A stretch of 12,945 bases of DNA. Origin: an archaeon. Lineage in GTDB: Archaea; B1Sed10-29; WALL01. This document shows, one piece after another, positions 1 to 12,945 of this stretch. The notes under the pieces were generated by a model. It made no database searches and was not told the origin of the DNA. It saw nothing but the letters and a program-made list of their open reading frames with translations. The translations under genes were made by a program, and so were the position numbers. How positions within the stretch are numbered: the first letter of the stretch is position 1; the number at the start of each line of letters is the position of its first letter. The stretch covers positions 1 to 12,945 of the forward strand of contig JAUVIW010000019.1 of assembly GCA_030592525.1 (NCBI GenBank), in the 5' to 3' direction.

Positions 1-96
1 GAGCCCAGGTGGGAGTGGCTGCTGAAGATAGTGGTGCTAACCCTCGGTTTGGCCACAGGAACGCGCGATGCGGTGCGTGTCTTCCTGAAAGTGTAA
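1..96 (+). CDS. C-terminal fragment of an unidentified protein (cut by window edge)
   Basis: One frame is open from the first base to a TAA at 94-96, giving the last 31 residues of a protein. They begin EPRWEWLLKIVVLTLGLATG and end with a basic VRVFLKV. The stretch WLLKIVVLTLGLA is hydrophobic enough for a short membrane segment or buried helix. No family can be recognised from so little. The stop sits only 4 nt before the TATA box of the next gene, as expected if this is a real upstream gene in this tightly packed region. It could also be a chance open frame, since only 96 nt are visible. Confidence 0.4.
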   Translation, partial: EPRWEWLLKIVVLTLGLATGTRDAVRVFLKV

Positions 97-97
97 C

Positions 98-107
98 GCT
101 TTTAAAT
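98..107 (+). promoter_or_regulatory. TATA box of the 129-1542 operon (leaderless start)
   Basis: The sequence GCTTTTAAAT contains TTTAAA at 101-106. Exactly 22 nt separate it from the ATG at 129. Archaeal transcription starts about 22-27 nt after the TATA box, so the mRNA should begin at or within a few bases of the start codon. No Shine-Dalgarno site precedes the ATG, which agrees with a leaderless transcript. Confidence 0.65.
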
Positions 108-128
108 CCTGATTGTGTCAACTAACGC

Positions 129-554
129 ATGGTGGAAGCCGTAGAGGAAGTCACCAGGGCCCTATGGAAAGGCGCCAAATACGTTCCCGACATCATCGTT
201 GAGCTAGAAGACCGCGGGATACGAATGAGCGAGAAGCATGTTCTTGACACGGCCAAGGCATTAGGCCTCAAGGGATCAGACGTGTATTCCCGCGTGTACA
301 ATAACCCAGGCATCATCGACAAGTGGTGGGCTGAGTTCGAGTTGCGCGAGGAAGCAAGTGCCTTGAGACTGATGAGCGCTAAGAGCATCAAGAACAAGAG
401 AGGAGTGGGACGCTCAAGGTTTTACGCGGGATGCACAATAGCAGACGAGCTTAACGAAAAGGAAACCCTAGCCAAACACATTGAAAAGGAATTGCTCGGA
501 CGCGGGTTCGAGGAAAAAGAGATACAGCGGATACGCAAGGAAGTAAAGTACTGA
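129..554 (+). CDS. Unrecognised basic, helical protein of 141 residues; first gene of the dph5 operon
   Basis: I do not recognise this family. The protein is 141 residues, rich in Lys, Arg and Glu, and predicted almost entirely helical, with no signal peptide or membrane segment, so it should be cytoplasmic. Residues 18-60 (KYVPDIIVELEDRGIRMSEK) look like a small helical domain. Residues 90-102 (KRGVGRSRFYAGC) are a basic loop that could touch nucleic acid and contain the only Cys (102). The tail, AKHIEKELLGRGFEEKEI, has the helix-loop-helix look of RecX-type modules, but this resemblance is weak and rests on a short segment. The start is chosen from the TATA box 22 nt upstream. The stop overlaps the next start by one base (TGATG), so it is probably translationally coupled to diphthine synthase. 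Confidence 0.85.
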   Translation: MVEAVEEVTRALWKGAKYVPDIIVELEDRGIRMSEKHVLDTAKALGLKGSDVYSRVYNNPGIIDKWWAEFELREEASALRLMSAKSIKNKRGVGRSRFYAGCTIADELNEKETLAKHIEKELLGRGFEEKEIQRIRKEVKY

Positions 555-1285
555 TGCTATACCTGATTGGCCTGGGACTATGGAACGAGCGAGATTTAAC
601 TATGCATGCGGTTAGCGTAGCGAATGAGTGCTCAAAGGTTTACATCGAGAATTACACCAGCCAGCTCATGGGCTCGGACCTGCAGAAGCTCGAAAAGGCG
701 CTGGGAAAAGAAGTCATTCCGCTCAAGCGCGAGGACGTCGAGGGCAATGCGCACTTCGTGGACGAGGCCAAAGACAATGACATCGCACTGCTTATTGGCG
801 GTGACCCCTTGAGCGCGACGACGCACTCGGATTTGGTCATACGCGCGAGGGAGAAGGGCATTGAAGTCAGGATTGTGCACAACGCAAGCGTGTTCTCTGC
901 CATCGCCGAGACAGGGTTACAGTTATACAAATTCGGCCGCACTGCCACGGTGGTGTACTGGGAAGAGAACTACAAGCCCACGTCGTTCTATGATGCGGTC
1001 AAGGAGAACGACGAGCACGGCTTGCACACGATGCTCCTCCTGGACATAAGGCCTGAGAAGAAGATGACGCCGAACGAGGCCTTGGAGACACTTATCAAGA
1101 TTGACCCTGCGTTCGCCGAGCGCGAAGTGGTCGTGGCTTCGAGGCTTGGGTCACCGGACAGGGGGATTGTGTTTGGCAAGGCAAAGGACCTGATGGACAA
1201 GGAGTTTGGCGGCCCGATGCACGCGCTTGTTGTTGTGGGCGAGCTCCATGACATGGAAACGGCTTTTTTGGAGGCATTCAAGTGA
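554..1285 (+). CDS. dph5: Diphthine synthase (diphthamide biosynthesis methyltransferase)
   Basis: This enzyme uses S-adenosylmethionine to methylate the modified histidine of translation elongation factor 2, the second stage of diphthamide synthesis in archaea and eukaryotes (archaeal name dphB). It is a class III, tetrapyrrole-methylase-fold enzyme. The sequence shows the N-terminal strand LYLIGLGLW (2-10), the cofactor-loop motif IGGDPLSATTHSDL (81-94), HNASVFSAI (109-117), and GLQLYKFGRT (121-130), followed by DIRPE (164-168). All are hallmarks of this family. The length of 243 residues is close to the usual 250-265 and complete. The ATG overlaps the preceding stop by one base and has only a weak purine tract (AAGGAAG) upstream, so translation probably depends on coupling. 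EF2 itself is not in the window. Confidence 0.96.
   Translation: MLYLIGLGLWNERDLTMHAVSVANECSKVYIENYTSQLMGSDLQKLEKALGKEVIPLKREDVEGNAHFVDEAKDNDIALLIGGDPLSATTHSDLVIRAREKGIEVRIVHNASVFSAIAETGLQLYKFGRTATVVYWEENYKPTSFYDAVKENDEHGLHTMLLLDIRPEKKMTPNEALETLIKIDPAFAEREVVVASRLGSPDRGIVFGKAKDLMDKEFGGPMHALVVVGELHDMETAFLEAFK
1270..1274 (+). promoter_or_regulatory. Shine-Dalgarno site GGAGG for the DUF357 gene
   Basis: GGAGG lies inside the last codons of dph5, seven nucleotides before a GTG at 1282. It supports the GTG as the true start of the downstream gene although that start overlaps the dph5 stop by four bases (GTGA). Confidence 0.6.
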
Positions 1286-1542
1286 GCTCGAAGGAGAAGT
1301 ATGAGTACTGCCTCAAAATCACTGAGGATGCCACCAAGAACATAGGGGTCATTGATCAGGAAAAGGGCGCGAAGCTCCTGAAGTTCCTGGACGACTACAC
1401 TAAGGACGCGAAGCACTACGCGGAAAAAGGTGAGTATGACACTGCGCTGGAAGCTATTGCTTATGCTCACGGGTTCATTGATTCCGGCGTGCTTGTTGGC
1501 GTGTTCAGGATACCCGAGTACCACTTATCTGAACACATCTAA
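1282..1542 (+). CDS. DUF357 family protein
   Basis: This is a small all-helical cytoplasmic protein of 86 residues. Residues 39-75 contain the signature of the archaeal DUF357 family: a Tyr/Asp/Lys-rich helix (YTKDAKHYAEKGEYDTAL), then AIAYAHGFIDSGVLVGVF. The biochemical function of DUF357 is not known to me. The domain resembles a helical hairpin of the sort used in protein-protein contacts, which is inference only. The GTG start overlaps the dph5 stop by 4 nt and has a GGAGG site 7 nt upstream, so it is the third gene of the operon. Its last 18 nt overlap the 3' end of the convergent trpS gene. Confidence 0.88.
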   Translation: MSSKEKYEYCLKITEDATKNIGVIDQEKGAKLLKFLDDYTKDAKHYAEKGEYDTALEAIAYAHGFIDSGVLVGVFRIPEYHLSEHI

Positions 1543-2598
1543 TCCCACGACAGTGTCCTTGGCTTTCTCCCTCTTTACCGCGAGGTTCTCGAGGAACTTT
1601 TTCAGCCTATCCTTGAGTATTTGCTTGCACTCGCCGCACATTATCTCACCCTTGAGGCACTTCTGTTTCAGGTCAGCGAGCTCCTTGTCATCGGGCATGA
1701 AGTGGAATGTCTCAAGCTCAAACACGACGCACTTGTCTGGCTCACCCCCGAGCTTTTTCTGCTCTTCGAGGGTCACGCGGCCGCCTGTGAGAACGCGGTC
1801 AGCCTTCTTCATCGCCACATCAACAGAATCGTTGAGTGAGATGAATGAGTTGGGCCTTGACGAGCTCATCTTGCCTCCTTCGAGGCCGGTCATGAAGCGG
1901 TGGTAAGTGCTTGACGGCTTGATGAAGCCCTCCTTCTCAGCGAGCCCGCGCGTCATGCGCAGGTGAGGGTCCTGGTCAAAGCCAACGGGCACGAGGACAT
2001 TGCTCTTGCCGTCGTACTCGGGCAGCTGGCCGTGGATTATGTCGGACGCCTGTATCATCGCGCTCGTGATTTTGCCTGGTGAGAGGCTGCCGTAAATGGC
2101 GCTCATCTCCGCAAGCGTGATGCGGCCGGAGAGCGTTGCGGACAGGTCGTAGTAGGGAATGCTGCGGTTGCTTTGTGCGTACAAGTCCGTTTTCGTGTGG
2201 TCCAAGCCCAAAGCAATCCAGTTGGCGAGGTACTCTTCGAGTGCAACCCTCTTTGCGTCTGGAGGCATCACGTTGCGCGTGAGGCGTGCCTCGATGTCCG
2301 CGATGAGAACGCGGGTCTTCACGCCGCTGTCCTGCCAGAACACACACTGGTCGACGACCATCTTGTGGCCGAGGTGCATCGGGCCCGAAGGCATGATGCC
2401 AGTCAGTATTGAGGCGGGCTTGCCTTTCGCGACAGCGCCGAGGAACTTGTCGAGGTCGCGGTGGGCCATGACTATCCCACGGCGGAAGAGGACGTTCTTC
2501 TCGAGCTCCGGGATTAGCTTGATTTTCTCCAAGCCGAACTTCTCAAACAGCTCGTCGTAGTCCTGGATGTCAACGGTCGCCCACGGATTGAGTTCCAT
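1525..2598 (-). CDS. trpS: Tryptophanyl-tRNA synthetase, archaeal/eukaryotic type
   Basis: A cytoplasmic class Ic synthetase that charges tRNA-Trp with tryptophan. The 357 residues contain NPWATVDIQDYDELFEKFG at the N-terminus, RRGIVMAHRDLD (39-50), the HIGH-type signature PSGPMHLGH (70-78), DIIHGQLPEYDG (186-197), VPVGFDQDPHLRMTR (203-217) and the KMSKS loop as KMSSS (243-247), with TGGR at 271-274. The GFDQDPH block and KMSSS separate archaeal/eukaryotic TrpRS from TyrRS and from the bacterial form. Three C-terminal cysteines (314, 321, 324, with CGEC at 321-324) and Cys290 are typical of archaeal enzymes and could bind a metal. The ATG lies 24 nt from a TTTAAA box, implying a leaderless transcript. 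The 3' end overlaps the convergent DUF357 gene by 18 nt. The length is complete. Confidence 0.95.
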   Translation of the reverse strand: MELNPWATVDIQDYDELFEKFGLEKIKLIPELEKNVLFRRGIVMAHRDLDKFLGAVAKGKPASILTGIMPSGPMHLGHKMVVDQCVFWQDSGVKTRVLIADIEARLTRNVMPPDAKRVALEEYLANWIALGLDHTKTDLYAQSNRSIPYYDLSATLSGRITLAEMSAIYGSLSPGKITSAMIQASDIIHGQLPEYDGKSNVLVPVGFDQDPHLRMTRGLAEKEGFIKPSSTYHRFMTGLEGGKMSSSRPNSFISLNDSVDVAMKKADRVLTGGRVTLEEQKKLGGEPDKCVVFELETFHFMPDDKELADLKQKCLKGEIMCGECKQILKDRLKKFLENLAVKREKAKDTVVGLDVFR

Positions 2599-2618
2599 GC
2601 GGTCTCTTTCGAAGCCTA

Positions 2619-2632
2619 TGAATTTAAAGGGT
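2619..2632. promoter_or_regulatory. Shared, palindromic TATA box for trpS (minus) and the HD gene (plus)
   Basis: The only TATA-like element in the 52 nt between the two divergent start codons is TTTAAA at 2623-2628, which reads the same on both strands. It lies 22 nt from the plus-strand ATG at 2651 and 24 nt from the minus-strand ATG at 2598, the right distance for leaderless starts in both directions. No clear separate BRE is visible on either side. Both genes therefore appear to depend on a single TBP site. Confidence 0.6.
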
Positions 2633-2650
2633 AATGGTCATAAGGCAGTC

Positions 2651-3814
2651 ATGGCAAAGTGGGTGAAGGACAGTGTTCACGGGGACATACCGCTTACAGC
2701 AGTAGCTGAGGCACTCATAGACACGCCCGAAATGCAGCGATTGCGGAGGATAACTCAGACCGCGTTTTGCAACCTGATATACCCGAGCGCGAACCACACG
2801 AGGTTCGAGCACTCCATTGGGGTTTACTACTTAATGAACCGCGCGAGCTTCTTCCAGAACTGGAGCGGCAGGGACGCGGAATTACTGAGCATTGCTGCAC
2901 TGTTGCACGATGTCGGGCACTCGGCGTTCTCGCATACATTGGAGCCAATAGTCGAAAGGCACACGGGCAAGGACCACGAGGACATGGGCGCAAACAAGAT
3001 TCGGTCCGGCAACATCAACAGCGTGCTCGAGGAGTATGGGTATACGCCGCAGGAAGTCATCGATGTGGAAGGCGGCGAAAAGGGCAAGGTGCTCAACGGC
3101 CCCTTGGGCGCGGACCGCATGGACTACTTGATGAGGGATGCGCTGTTCACTGGTGTCTCTTATGACACTGTTGATTCCGATCGGCTGCTCAGGATGCTAA
3201 GCATCGAGAACGGCAAAGTGGTCTACAAGCACAGCGCGATAAGCTCAGCAGAGTCCATGCTGCTGTCAAGGTTCATGATGTTCACAAGTGTCTACGGGCA
3301 CCACACCGCAGTGTCCGCAAGCCTCATGCTACAGCGCGCGGTTGAGCAGGCAATCAAACAAGGCCTGAATGTCCACAAGCTCTCCGAGTGGGATGACGCA
3401 CAGACGCTGCTTGAGCTCAGGAGCATGGATGGCTATCCATCAGAAATTGCGGACAGATTGATGAACCGAAAGCTGTACAAGCTTGCTGTCCGCAAGCCCT
3501 TGCGCGAGTTCAGCAACTGGCTGAACCTTGGGGACCTGGACAGCGATACCGTGCGTGAGATTGAGAACAGGATTGCACGTGACGCAGGCATTCCAGAGGG
3601 TGAGGTAATGATGCACATCCCCCGGCCGTTCTTCGGGGATGTCAAGGTCACCATGAAAAAGGACGGGGACTACTACGCCATAGGCGAGCTCTCGCTTATC
3701 TGCCGCGTGCTCAAGGAAGCGCAACTTGACTACACGCACGTGGACCTCTTTTGCCCCAAGGAGCACGTGGGCAAGCTGAGTGCCGAAAGCCTCAAAGCGC
3801 TGGAATCCTTTTAA
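2651..3814 (+). CDS. HD-domain phosphohydrolase, SAMHD1/dNTPase-like
   Basis: A 387-residue cytoplasmic HD-superfamily metal-dependent phosphohydrolase. It shows the chain DSVHGDIPL (7-15), the first metal ligand in TRFEHSIGV (50-58, His54), the HD pair in LLHDVGHSAFSH (84-95, His86-Asp87), DHED (108-111), and the last ligand in GADRMDYLMRD (153-163, Asp155). By eye these line up with the metal-binding and catalytic His/Asp of SAMHD1, so dNTP or related nucleotide hydrolysis is the best guess; the substrate is not proven. The ATG at 2651 is preferred over upstream in-frame starts. Those would run into the trpS coding region, whereas 2651 lies 22 nt after the TATA box. The TAA at 3812-3814 lies inside the TATA box of endA. 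The C-terminal 200 residues are less conserved and may hold an oligomerisation or regulatory part. Confidence 0.92.
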   Translation: MAKWVKDSVHGDIPLTAVAEALIDTPEMQRLRRITQTAFCNLIYPSANHTRFEHSIGVYYLMNRASFFQNWSGRDAELLSIAALLHDVGHSAFSHTLEPIVERHTGKDHEDMGANKIRSGNINSVLEEYGYTPQEVIDVEGGEKGKVLNGPLGADRMDYLMRDALFTGVSYDTVDSDRLLRMLSIENGKVVYKHSAISSAESMLLSRFMMFTSVYGHHTAVSASLMLQRAVEQAIKQGLNVHKLSEWDDAQTLLELRSMDGYPSEIADRLMNRKLYKLAVRKPLREFSNWLNLGDLDSDTVREIENRIARDAGIPEGEVMMHIPRPFFGDVKVTMKKDGDYYAIGELSLICRVLKEAQLDYTHVDLFCPKEHVGKLSAESLKALESF

Positions 3815-3817
3815 AGG
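3807..3817 (+). promoter_or_regulatory. TATA box of endA, overlapping the HD gene stop codon
   Basis: The sequence CCTTTTAAAGG contains TTTAAA at 3810-3815, with exactly 22 nt to the ATG at 3838. The upstream gene's TAA (3812-3814) is part of this box. The start context (CAAACTAGCC before ATG) resembles that of the first operon (CAACTAACGC before ATG), another hint of a common leaderless start arrangement. Confidence 0.6.
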
Positions 3818-3837
3818 ACTCTTTACTCAAACTAGCC

Positions 3838-4350
3838 ATGGCACTGATTACGCGCGGAAGGGTATGGGTCAATGACGAGGCCACAGCCAAAAAGCTCCAG
3901 GAAAAGGGGTTCGGCGAGGAAAAGGAGGGCAAGGTACTGCTCTCGCCCGAGGAAACCCTGTTTCTCATAGAGAAGCGCAGGGACTTCCCTGTCGAGGACA
4001 CCAAGGGCAATATGCTGGGCTTTGATGACCTGATGAAGGAGTTCTCGAAGAGGGACAAGGACTTCCCGCGAAAGTACATCGTGTTCCGGGACGTAAGGGG
4101 GCGCGGGTTCATTGTCAAGACAGGGTTCAAGTTCGGGACGCACTACCGCATTTACGGCAGGGGCATAAAGCCCGGGGAAGGCCACGCAATGTGGCTGATA
4201 CACGTCGTGCCAGAGGAGTTCAAGTGCGACTTCCACACTTTCTCCGGAAAGGTCAGGCTGGCGCAGAACGTGCGCAAAAAAATGATTTACGCCGTCGTCG
4301 ACAAGGAAGGCGACATCACCTACTACAAAATTGAGCGCTTCAGCCCATAA
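3838..4350 (+). CDS. endA: tRNA-splicing endonuclease, homotetramer-type
   Basis: This enzyme cuts introns out of precursor tRNAs at bulge-helix-bulge motifs, leaving ends for the tRNA ligase. The 170-residue length matches the single-domain homotetrameric archaeal class. The catalytic domain begins about residue 79 (KYIVFRDVRGRGFIVKTGFK). The catalytic triad is intact: Tyr106 in RIY, His116 in GHAMW and Lys147 in NVRKKMIY, with spacings of 10 and 31 residues identical to Methanocaldococcus jannaschii EndA (Tyr115, His125, Lys156). The C-terminal strand GDITYYKIER supplies the usual subunit interface. The ATG at 3838 is chosen because a TATA box lies 22 nt upstream. A longer in-frame start at 3751 would fall inside the HD gene. 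No intron-bearing tRNA is visible in the window. Confidence 0.95.
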   Translation: MALITRGRVWVNDEATAKKLQEKGFGEEKEGKVLLSPEETLFLIEKRRDFPVEDTKGNMLGFDDLMKEFSKRDKDFPRKYIVFRDVRGRGFIVKTGFKFGTHYRIYGRGIKPGEGHAMWLIHVVPEEFKCDFHTFSGKVRLAQNVRKKMIYAVVDKEGDITYYKIERFSP

Positions 4351-4428
4351 GAGCCAAAGCTAAGCAGCGTAGGAAAATCAGGCCAGCCAAAAGGAGTTAC
4401 TTAGAGGTGTCCCCACATGACTGACCGT

Positions 4429-4434
4429 AAAAAA
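4429..4434 (-). terminator. Oligo-T terminator after the surface-protein operon
   Basis: On the minus strand a run of six T residues begins two nucleotides after the TAA of the 372-residue protein gene. Archaeal RNA polymerase commonly stops at T-rich tracts without a hairpin. No stem-loop precedes it. The rest of the 86-nt gap between endA and this gene (4351-4436) holds no gene, tRNA or plus-strand T run that I can see. Confidence 0.45.
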
Positions 4435-4436
4435 GA

Positions 4437-5555
4437 TTAGGGTATCATCTTGCGGACCTTGTCGAGGATGTTCTCCCAAGGCGCGAACTCACCGCTCTCA
4501 ATCTCCTCGCGCTTCAGGTAGATGCCATAAGTCGCGATGAAGGCGGCAAGCAGGGCCAGACCGAAGCCAAGCGACTCACCGAAGGTGATGAGGCCTGTGC
4601 CGTGCAGCACGGTGCGGGAGAGCTCAACGCTGTCCTCGCGCAAGAGCACAGAGCTCTTGAACAGGGCGAGAGTGACGTTGGTGTCCGGGTGCCCCTCGGG
4701 GGTCACCAGTATCTCGACATCATGAGACTCACCGGGAGCAAGCTCGAAAGGCGCGGGGGACGTGATATCCCAGCCAAGAGGAGCGTCCTCAATGGTGACG
4801 AAAAGGTTCTGCAGCGTTACAGAGTCCTCGTTCCTCACGCGGTAAGTGATTGAATAGCCGTCCTTGAGATAGGAGTCCACGCTGATGCTGACCGAAGCGG
4901 GGCCACCCTCATTGCCAACCTCCAGGTTGAGCAAGCGCTTCTTGATGAAGTCGCCTGACAGGGCAGTTACCTCTATCTTGTACTCGCCGCGAGCGCGCTC
5001 GCCGAGGTCGAATGTGAGTGTTTCCTTGTCGCCGGGCGACAGGGAGAGCAGTTCCTCGTGGTAAGTGCGGTTGTCGTTCTCCTCAAGGAACACGACTATG
5101 TTGTTGAGCTGCTTCTTGCCGCCGTTCCTGATATCAAGCTTCAGCTCCACGGGCTCATCGCCGGAAACCGACATGATAACAGGGAACACGAGCATTAGCG
5201 GGTCTGCATCGCTCTCAGTCACGCGCACTGCAAGGGCGAGCGAGTCGTCATTGCTGTGGACAGTGATGGCGTACATGCCGGGCTCTGCAGCACCGGGGTG
5301 CAGCATGAGGCTGACCTCTCCCTTGTCACCTTGGGCCAAGTCAATGGATGAAGTGCTTAGCGAAGCGAAGTCACCAACAACGGATAGCCCCACGTCACCG
5401 CGGCACAATTGGTGCACCATGATGTCCATGGTGCGAATCTCGTACTGCGGCACATCTATGACAGTGTCGTCGGCTGACAGCTCCACACAGCTAGCCAAAA
5501 CACTAGCGGTCAAGAGCAGCAAAGCCGCAATGGTGATGATAAGCTTTTTGTTCAC
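4437..5555 (-). CDS. Secreted, membrane-anchored beta-domain protein with lipobox-like signal
   Basis: A 372-residue exported protein of unassigned function. Residues 1-22 are a signal peptide (MNKKLIITIAALLLLTASVL) ending in LASC, which fits a lipobox with Cys23 as the lipidated residue. Cleavage after VLA is the alternative, in which case Cys23 could pair with the only other Cys (51). The body is beta-rich: Ig-like segments at about 30-115 and 120-215, then 222-315, where GWDITSPAPFELAPGES (261-277) resembles NEW3-type domains. TGLITF (320-325) precedes a transmembrane helix at about 328-347, then a charged cytoplasmic tail (KREEIESGEFAPW). The GTG start is supported by GGTGAT five nucleotides upstream. 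It lies 11 nt after the stop of the giant surface gene, so the two are co-transcribed. Its membrane-proximal domain resembles that of the giant protein, suggesting a partner or paralogous anchor. Confidence 0.85.
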   Translation of the reverse strand: MNKKLIITIAALLLLTASVLASCVELSADDTVIDVPQYEIRTMDIMVHQLCRGDVGLSVVGDFASLSTSSIDLAQGDKGEVSLMLHPGAAEPGMYAITVHSNDDSLALAVRVTESDADPLMLVFPVIMSVSGDEPVELKLDIRNGGKKQLNNIVVFLEENDNRTYHEELLSLSPGDKETLTFDLGERARGEYKIEVTALSGDFIKKRLLNLEVGNEGGPASVSISVDSYLKDGYSITYRVRNEDSVTLQNLFVTIEDAPLGWDITSPAPFELAPGESHDVEILVTPEGHPDTNVTLALFKSSVLLREDSVELSRTVLHGTGLITFGESLGFGLALLAAFIATYGIYLKREEIESGEFAPWENILDKVRKMIP

Positions 5556-5560
5556 TTGGA

Positions 5561-5566
5561 ATCACC
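5561..5566 (-). promoter_or_regulatory. Shine-Dalgarno site GGTGAT for the 372-residue gene
   Basis: On the minus strand GGTGAT follows directly after the TAA of the giant gene and stands five nucleotides before the GTG at 5555-5553. It is fully complementary to the archaeal 16S rRNA 3' end (AUCACC). This fixes the GTG start and shows that the downstream gene is translated by an SD mechanism within one operon. Confidence 0.75.

Positions 5567-12945
<7,379 letters not shown>

Noticed and set aside
2567..2650. Upstream in-frame ATG at 2567 as the start of the HD gene
   Set aside because: It lies within trpS on the other strand and upstream of the TATA box. The extra 28 residues have no HD-family similarity, while 2651 has correct promoter spacing.
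3751..3837. In-frame ATG at 3751 as the start of endA
   Set aside because: It sits inside the HD gene and before the TATA box at 3810. The EndA fold and family length fit the ATG at 3838.

Overview
The window is archaeal. It encodes a diphthine synthase, a DUF357 protein, an archaeal-type tryptophanyl-tRNA synthetase and a homotetramer-class tRNA-splicing endonuclease. Its genes start 22-24 nt downstream of TTTAAA boxes, the geometry of leaderless archaeal transcripts. Distal operon genes instead carry Shine-Dalgarno sites (GGAGG, GGTGAT). I cannot fix the phylum. The tight packing and the giant surface protein would suit a DPANN-type or related uncultivated archaeon, but that is inference.

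Left part (1-4350), housekeeping. The tail of an unidentified gene ends at 96. A three-gene operon follows (129-1542): an unrecognised 141-residue basic protein, diphthine synthase (dph5/dphB, modification of elongation factor 2) and a DUF357 protein, joined by 1-nt and 4-nt overlaps. Convergent to it, with overlapping 3' ends, is trpS (minus strand, 1525-2598). trpS and an HD-domain phosphohydrolase (2651-3814, SAMHD1-like) diverge from a single palindromic TTTAAA box. The HD gene's stop codon lies inside the TATA box of the next gene, endA (3838-4350). The theme here is translation and RNA or nucleotide maintenance.

Right part (4437-12945, all minus strand), cell surface. A giant secreted, membrane-anchored protein of at least 2458 residues runs off the right edge, so its N-terminus is missing. 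Eleven nucleotides after its stop, with a good Shine-Dalgarno site, comes a 372-residue secreted protein that is also membrane anchored. The two are evidently co-transcribed. From the N-terminal side the giant protein holds beta-propeller-like blades, a PKD-like domain, about eight Fn3/Ig-like domains (one interrupted by an insert of about 108 residues), alternating CARDB and PKD domains (four of each), a pentapeptide-periodic block (predicted beta-helix) spliced between two modules, a 12-glycine linker, a membrane-proximal beta domain, an acidic Ala/Pro/Glu hinge, one transmembrane helix and a short cytoplasmic tail.

The most interesting material is in the giant protein. It has a glycosylation-sequon-studded five-residue-period repeat of about 200 residues, a 589-residue tract with no Lys or Arg, a sharp sequon gradient along the chain, cysteines that occur strictly in pairs, and a juxtamembrane TGL[IV]TF motif shared with its operon partner. 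The likely role is adhesion or cell-envelope structure; no function can be proven from the sequence.
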